Origin: DASWHK01 sp036398215
GTDB lineage: Bacteria; Acidobacteriota; UBA890
Length of the DNA stretch: 9,512 nucleotides
NCBI GenBank assembly: GCA_036398215.1
Contig: DASWHK010000172.1
Coordinates: forward strand, 1-9,512
Direction: 5' to 3'
The notes below the pieces were generated by a model, which was not told the origin of the DNA, ran no database searches, and saw only the letters and a list, made by a program, of their open reading frames with translations. Within the stretch, counting starts at the first letter, position 1; the number at the start of each line of letters is the position of its first letter. This document shows positions 5,818 to 9,512 of this stretch, piece by piece. The position numbers were made by a program, and so were the translations under genes.

Positions 5818-6894
5818 ATGCGGTCGAGGATGTTGACAGGCGAGCATGCTGCCCGCGTGCCGAGCCTCATGCTCGTCGTGCTCGCCGTCGCCGCGAGCTT
5901 CGGCTACGCGGCCCAGCAAGAGGGCTCCGCGGTCCCGGGCCTGCGGTTGTCGCACACGATCGGTTGCGGCGACTGCGCGGGACCCGAGTCGCTCAGCGTG
6001 CTGGACATCGCGCTGAGGGAGGACGGCGGCGTCATCGTCCTCAACGAGTTCGATCCCTTCGTGCGCGTGTTCGATCTGGCGGGAGAGCTGGCCCTCACCG
6101 TCGGACGCGAGGGCCAGGGGCCGGGGGAACTGCAGTTACCGGGCGTCCTCTATCTGGATGCCGGCGGCCTCTTCCGCGTCCTCGACGCCGGCGGCATGCG
6201 CTTCGTCGGCTACACGGCGGCCGGCGAGCCGGCGGACGTCGTGCGTTATCCGATGGGATCGGGGCTGGTGCCAATCGACAGCGCCTTCGATCCCCGGCGG
6301 GGCGGCATCACGATCGTCGGCTTTCGACCGGCGCCGGTATCCATCCCGACGGTCGCGACGCTGCCGCTCGACGGCTCCGCGGTCACGGTCCATCTCAGCG
6401 GCCGCGAGCTTCCGGGCATCCAGCCAGGCGACCTCCCACGTCCCACCGAGTTCGCGGTCGCCGTAGGCCCGAACGGCGAGCTGGCGATCGGCAACGGAGT
6501 CCGCTACCGCATCGGCGTCTATGACATCGAAGGAAACCTGCTGTGGGAGCACGGCCGCGATCTACCGCGTCCCGCCAAGTCGGGCGAGGAGCTCGAGGAG
6601 GAACGCCGGCGCTCGCGTCGGGCTCCGGATCCCTACAAGCCCCACTTCTCCGCCAAGGCACTGCAGCTCGACGACCGCGGTCGCCTCTGGGTGCTCACCG
6701 AGCACGGCGGAGCCACCGAGACGGCCTTCGACCTCTTCGATCTCGAGGCCGGCTACCTCGGCACGCTGACGCTGCCGACCGAGCTCTACCGCCGCATCCC
6801 CGCCTTCGAGGTTCGCAACGGGCGCCTGGCCGCCGTGGCTTTCGACGAGACTGGCAACACGATCGTCACCGTGTGGGAGCTCATCGAGCGATAA
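5818..6894 (+). CDS. Secreted 6-bladed beta-propeller protein
   Basis: A 358-residue exported protein of unknown binding partner. It has an N-terminal signal segment (hydrophobic about 17-32; cleavage near YAA, residues 30-32). Repeated beta-rich blades follow of the type 'D..GN(I/L)WV.....G.V..FD..G', visible as VFDLAGELALTVGREGQGPGE (in two pieces, 84-95 and 96-104), LYLDAGGLFRVLD, VYDIEGNLLWEHGRD (234-248) and LDDRGRLWVLTEHG (284-297). The G(R)EGQGPGE motif is characteristic of 6-bladed, NHL-like propeller proteins common in Acidobacteriota, Gemmatimonadota and Bacteroidota. C50 and C53 in GCGDC are the only cysteines and could form a disulfide. GGGGAGGTGA directly before the ATG makes this start convincing; the ATG at 5830 lacks good spacing. 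The gene is monocistronic by appearance and convergent with the permease gene. There is no catalytic motif, so a binding or scaffolding role is inferred. Confidence 0.85.
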   Translation: MRSRMLTGEHAARVPSLMLVVLAVAASFGYAAQQEGSAVPGLRLSHTIGCGDCAGPESLSVLDIALREDGGVIVLNEFDPFVRVFDLAGELALTVGREGQGPGELQLPGVLYLDAGGLFRVLDAGGMRFVGYTAAGEPADVVRYPMGSGLVPIDSAFDPRRGGITIVGFRPAPVSIPTVATLPLDGSAVTVHLSGRELPGIQPGDLPRPTEFAVAVGPNGELAIGNGVRYRIGVYDIEGNLLWEHGRDLPRPAKSGEELEEERRRSRRAPDPYKPHFSAKALQLDDRGRLWVLTEHGGATETAFDLFDLEAGYLGTLTLPTELYRRIPAFEVRNGRLAAVAFDETGNTIVTVWELIER

Positions 6895-6900
6895 GGAATT

Positions 6901-6927
6901 CTTGCCTCGGGCAACGACCGGGGCAGG
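6901..6927 (+). terminator. Stem-loop between convergent genes, possible terminator
   Basis: CTTGCCTCGG (6901-6910) and CCGGGGCAGG (6918-6927) form a 10-bp stem closed by a 7-base loop. Two G-U wobbles pair only in the plus-strand transcript, where the complementary strand would have A-C mismatches. It begins seven bases after the propeller gene's stop codon. No T-run follows, so it may be a 3' end stabiliser or a weak terminator. Confidence 0.45.
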
Positions 6928-6940
6928 CCGTGAGGAACTA

Positions 6941-9442
6941 TCACTCGGCGCGCAGCGCGGTCATTGGATCGACGCGCGTGGCTCGGTGCGCCGGGATCGA
7001 GCCGGCGGCGAGGGCGATCAGACTGAGGAGGATGGTTGCGGCGACCAGCACGAAGGGGTCGTGGCCGCTGATCTCGAACAGCAGCGATTCGGCCGCGTAA
7101 CCGAGCGCCAGGGCGGCGGCGAGGCCGACGAGGCCACCGATTACCGTCATCACGATCATCTGGCGGAGGATCAGGCCCCGCACCCGCGCCGGGGCGGCAC
7201 CGAGGGCCACCCGCAGGCCGATCTCGCGGGTCCGCTGGGCGACCGTGTAGGCGAGCACGCCGTACAGGCCGACGGCGGCCAGCAGCGTGGCCAGCGTCGC
7301 GAAGGCGGCCGACAGGACGCCGACGACCCGGTCGCCGACGGTGTTGTCCTCGATCTGCATCTCCATGGTCCGCAGGTGCTCGACCGGCAGGTTCGCATCC
7401 AGCCGCGCCATCAGCGGCGCGATCGCCGAAAGTTGCTGGCGGGCGTCGAGCTCGGAGCGGGCGTAGAAGGTGATCGAGCCGATGCCCTCGCTCTGTCGAT
7501 AGGGAAGGTAGTGCTGCGGCGGGATCTCGTCCTTGACGTCGTTGTACTTGGCGTTCTCCACCAGCCCGACGATCTCGACGTCGAGCTCGTTGCCACCGCC
7601 CAGCCCCATGCGCCGGCCGACCGCGTCGCGCCCGAGGCCGAACTTGCGGGCGAACTCCTCGTTGACGATGGCCACTCGCGGGGCGCCGAGCGCATCGGCT
7701 GCGGTGAACTCCCGCCCCGCGAGCAAGGTGATCCCGAGGGTCCGGAAGAACTCGGGCCCGATGAGGTTGTAGCGCGAGTTGCTGTCGACGTCGGGGCCGC
7801 CCTCGAAGCCCTCGACGCGAACGTTGGTCCCCGAGCTGCTGCCCGCCAGCAGCGGAATCATCGCCGCGGTGACGCCGGTCACTCCCGGCAGGGCGGCGAG
7901 CGCTTCCTCGGTGCGCTCGAACAAACTACGGGAGATGGCGGGCTCGTAGCCGTTGCGCTCCGGCGAGATGCGGAAGGTCACGAGGTCGCTCGCGTCCAGC
8001 CCCAAGTCGACGCGGCTGACCGCCGAAAGGCTGCGGATGAAGAGACCCGCGGTGACCAGCAGGGCCATCGACAGCGCGATCTGGCCGGTGGACAGCACGG
8101 CGCGAAAGCGCGACGCCGAGCGGGCGCCCGACGGCTGGCCGGCCTGCCCCTTGAGCGCCGACAGGACGTCGGCCCGGCTGCTGACCAGCGCCGGAAACAG
8201 GCCGAACAGCAAGCCGGCGCCGATCGCGGTGGCCGCGGTGAACGCCAGCACCGGGCCGTTGAGCGCCAGGTCGATCGAGGCCGCCGCCTGGTCCGGCATC
8301 AGCGTGGTGATCATGCTCAGCGTCCAGCGGCCGACCAGCAGTCCCACGGCGCCGCCCAACGCCGCGAGCACGAGCGATTCGGTGAGCAACTGGGCTACGA
8401 GCTGGCGGCGCGCCGCCCCGAGCGACAGTCGCACCGCCATCTCCCCGGAGCGCGCCACCGCCCGACCGAGCAGCAGGTTGGCGATATTGGCGCAGGCGAT
8501 CACCAGCACCAGCGCGGTGACGCCGTTGAGCAGGGTGAGCGGCGCCACGGCGTTGGCGTGGATGCTGCTTTGCCCGCGCCTGCCCTCTTCGATGCCGAGC
8601 TGCCGGGCGCGGAAACGATCGAGCGGCGGCTCGCTCATGCCCGTCTGCAGCGGCGCCTCCACCTCGTTGATGATGGCGCTGTACTGGGCGCCGGCGACGG
8701 CGCGGGCGCCATCGATGTCGACGCCCGGGCTCAGGCGCGCAAACACGTAGACCCAGTAGCTGCGCCGGTTCTCGAACTCGCCGGCGCGGCGCGGATCGAG
8801 AACGTCGCGCATGGTGATCGGGACGAACACCCTCGGCAACGTGCCGAGCGTCGTGCCATCGAACCCCTCCGGCGCGACGCCGATGATCGACATCGGTTGG
8901 CCGTTGACCACCAGCGTGTCGCCGAGGATTGCCGGGTCACCGCCGAACCGCGTCTGCCAGTACGAATGGCTGAGGACGACCACCGCCGACTCGCCGACCG
9001 CGTTGTCGTCGTTCAAGCCGATCAGGCGGCCGGCCGCGGCCCGCAGCCCGAGCACCGGGAAGTAGCTCCCCGAGACCAGCACGCCCCCGGCGGTCGAGGT
9101 CTCGTCGCCGTACGCCAGGTTGGCGTCGAAGTAGCGGTGCGCCGCGATCCCGGTGAAGACCGCCTGGACCCGCTCGAGGTCGCGGAACATCGGATAGCTG
9201 AACACGGACTCGCAGCCGCCTGCCGTGTTGCAGGAGACCGACCCCGACTTCTCCCCCGGCGCGCTCAGGTTCACCAGCTTGTCGGGGTCCTCGACCGGCA
9301 GCGGCCGCATGAGCACCTGGTGAAACAGCGAGAAGATCGCCGCGTTGGCGCCGATCCCCAGCGCCAGCGAAACGACGGCGATGGCGGCGACGAAGGGGCT
9401 CTTCGAGAGGCCGCGGACGGCGTGCTTGACGTTACGGAGCAT
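6941..9442 (-). CDS. ADOP-type ABC transporter permease (duplicated MacB/FtsX-like)
   Basis: An 833-residue inner-membrane protein with two copies of the MacB periplasmic-core plus FtsX unit. N-terminal membrane segment about 15-40, first extracytoplasmic domain about 41-300, then segments near 305-327, 350-372 and 396-420. The second half repeats this: segment 448-470, extracytoplasmic domain about 475-700, then 705-733, 760-785 and 797-816. The coupling-helix motif occurs twice, MAVRLSLGAARRQLV (335-349) and IGLRVALGAAPARVRG (741-756). LALGIGANAAIFSLF (27-41) and the closing IPAHRATRVDPMTALR are standard for the family. A C71/C77 pair in the first extracytoplasmic domain may form a disulfide. 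GAGGT three bases before the ATG supports the start. No ATP-binding partner is encoded in the window, as is usual for these 'orphan' permeases. A MacB-like mechanotransmission role in export is inferred. Confidence 0.93.
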   Translation of the reverse strand: MLRNVKHAVRGLSKSPFVAAIAVVSLALGIGANAAIFSLFHQVLMRPLPVEDPDKLVNLSAPGEKSGSVSCNTAGGCESVFSYPMFRDLERVQAVFTGIAAHRYFDANLAYGDETSTAGGVLVSGSYFPVLGLRAAAGRLIGLNDDNAVGESAVVVLSHSYWQTRFGGDPAILGDTLVVNGQPMSIIGVAPEGFDGTTLGTLPRVFVPITMRDVLDPRRAGEFENRRSYWVYVFARLSPGVDIDGARAVAGAQYSAIINEVEAPLQTGMSEPPLDRFRARQLGIEEGRRGQSSIHANAVAPLTLLNGVTALVLVIACANIANLLLGRAVARSGEMAVRLSLGAARRQLVAQLLTESLVLAALGGAVGLLVGRWTLSMITTLMPDQAAASIDLALNGPVLAFTAATAIGAGLLFGLFPALVSSRADVLSALKGQAGQPSGARSASRFRAVLSTGQIALSMALLVTAGLFIRSLSAVSRVDLGLDASDLVTFRISPERNGYEPAISRSLFERTEEALAALPGVTGVTAAMIPLLAGSSSGTNVRVEGFEGGPDVDSNSRYNLIGPEFFRTLGITLLAGREFTAADALGAPRVAIVNEEFARKFGLGRDAVGRRMGLGGGNELDVEIVGLVENAKYNDVKDEIPPQHYLPYRQSEGIGSITFYARSELDARQQLSAIAPLMARLDANLPVEHLRTMEMQIEDNTVGDRVVGVLSAAFATLATLLAAVGLYGVLAYTVAQRTREIGLRVALGAAPARVRGLILRQMIVMTVIGGLVGLAAALALGYAAESLLFEISGHDPFVLVAATILLSLIALAAGSIPAHRATRVDPMTALRAE

Positions 9443-9512
9443 GTGACCTCGGGGCTCTCGGGGCCGCTGATCGGCGGGGGCGTGGTGAGAATGCCACAGG
9501 ACGAGCGACGAC
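9443..9512 (-). other. Upstream region of the permease gene, truncated by window end
   Basis: Seventy bases before the permease start hold its ribosome binding site (GAGGT at 9446-9450 on the minus strand) and the inverted repeat GCCG-CTGAT-CGGC (9463-9475), which overlaps a copy of TGATCGGCGG. No promoter is clear, and an upstream gene or promoter beyond the window cannot be excluded. Confidence 0.4.

Noticed and set aside
5793..6524. 243-codon plus-strand frame overlapping the propeller gene
   Set aside because: A different frame of the same DNA with Arg-rich low-complexity product. The 5818 frame has the strong ribosome binding site, signal peptide and propeller motifs.
6941..9442. Classical MacB with fused ATPase, or LolC/LolE
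   Set aside because: No Walker A, signature or Walker B motif is present, and the two-unit, eight-segment layout with two extracytoplasmic domains matches the ADOP-type permease instead.
1..9512. CRISPR array, tRNA, rRNA, insertion sequence or phage genes
   Set aside because: No regularly spaced repeat array, clover-leaf or rRNA-like sequence, transposase motifs or terminal inverted repeats were seen on either strand.

Overview
This is a GC-rich window (roughly two-thirds G+C or more) that reads as ordinary bacterial chromosome. It holds five protein genes in three transcription blocks, with no RNA genes, insertion sequences, CRISPR arrays or phage genes that I can see. The best taxonomic hint is the minus-strand permease at 6941-9442. 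It has the two-halved FtsX/MacB-like architecture known as the 'acidobacterial duplicated orphan permease' (ADOP). With a secreted 6-bladed beta-propeller protein carrying a GREGQGPGE motif and a large secreted M16 peptidase, it suggests Acidobacteriota or a similar GC-rich Gram-negative phylum. This assignment is inference, not proof.

Layout. 1-2729 (minus): a secreted, full-length-type M16 zinc metallopeptidase, cut off by the window start just short of its C-terminus. 2730-3179: a 450-bp divergent intergenic region carrying short repeats and, at 3088-3102, a consensus-quality sigma-54 (-24/-12) promoter pointing right. 3180-4355 and 4359-5606 (plus): a tight two-gene operon encoding a CelD/BcsL (BioF2-like, FemAB-related) GNAT acyltransferase and a DegT/DnrJ/EryC1/StrS-type PLP enzyme. 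5607-5817: a 211-bp, partly AT-rich intergenic region dense in short palindromes and direct repeats. The most striking element is a tandem pair of TTCC-NN-GGAA palindromes one helical turn apart. 5818-6894 (plus): a secreted beta-propeller protein with a strong ribosome binding site. 6895-6940: a convergent gap with a 10-bp stem-loop. 6941-9442 (minus): the ADOP-type permease. 9443-9512: its short upstream region, where the window ends.

How the genes may work together. The acyltransferase/PLP enzyme pair fits production of an N-acylated amino sugar or similarly modified surface-polysaccharide component. Sigma-54 control would put that step under an enhancer-binding activator, as is known for some exopolysaccharide systems. 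The peptidase, propeller and permease are all cell-envelope or secreted proteins, but nothing in the sequence ties them to that operon. I did not find a clearly novel multi-gene system. The items most worth following up are the sigma-54 promoter with its operon and the tandem palindromic operator candidate.
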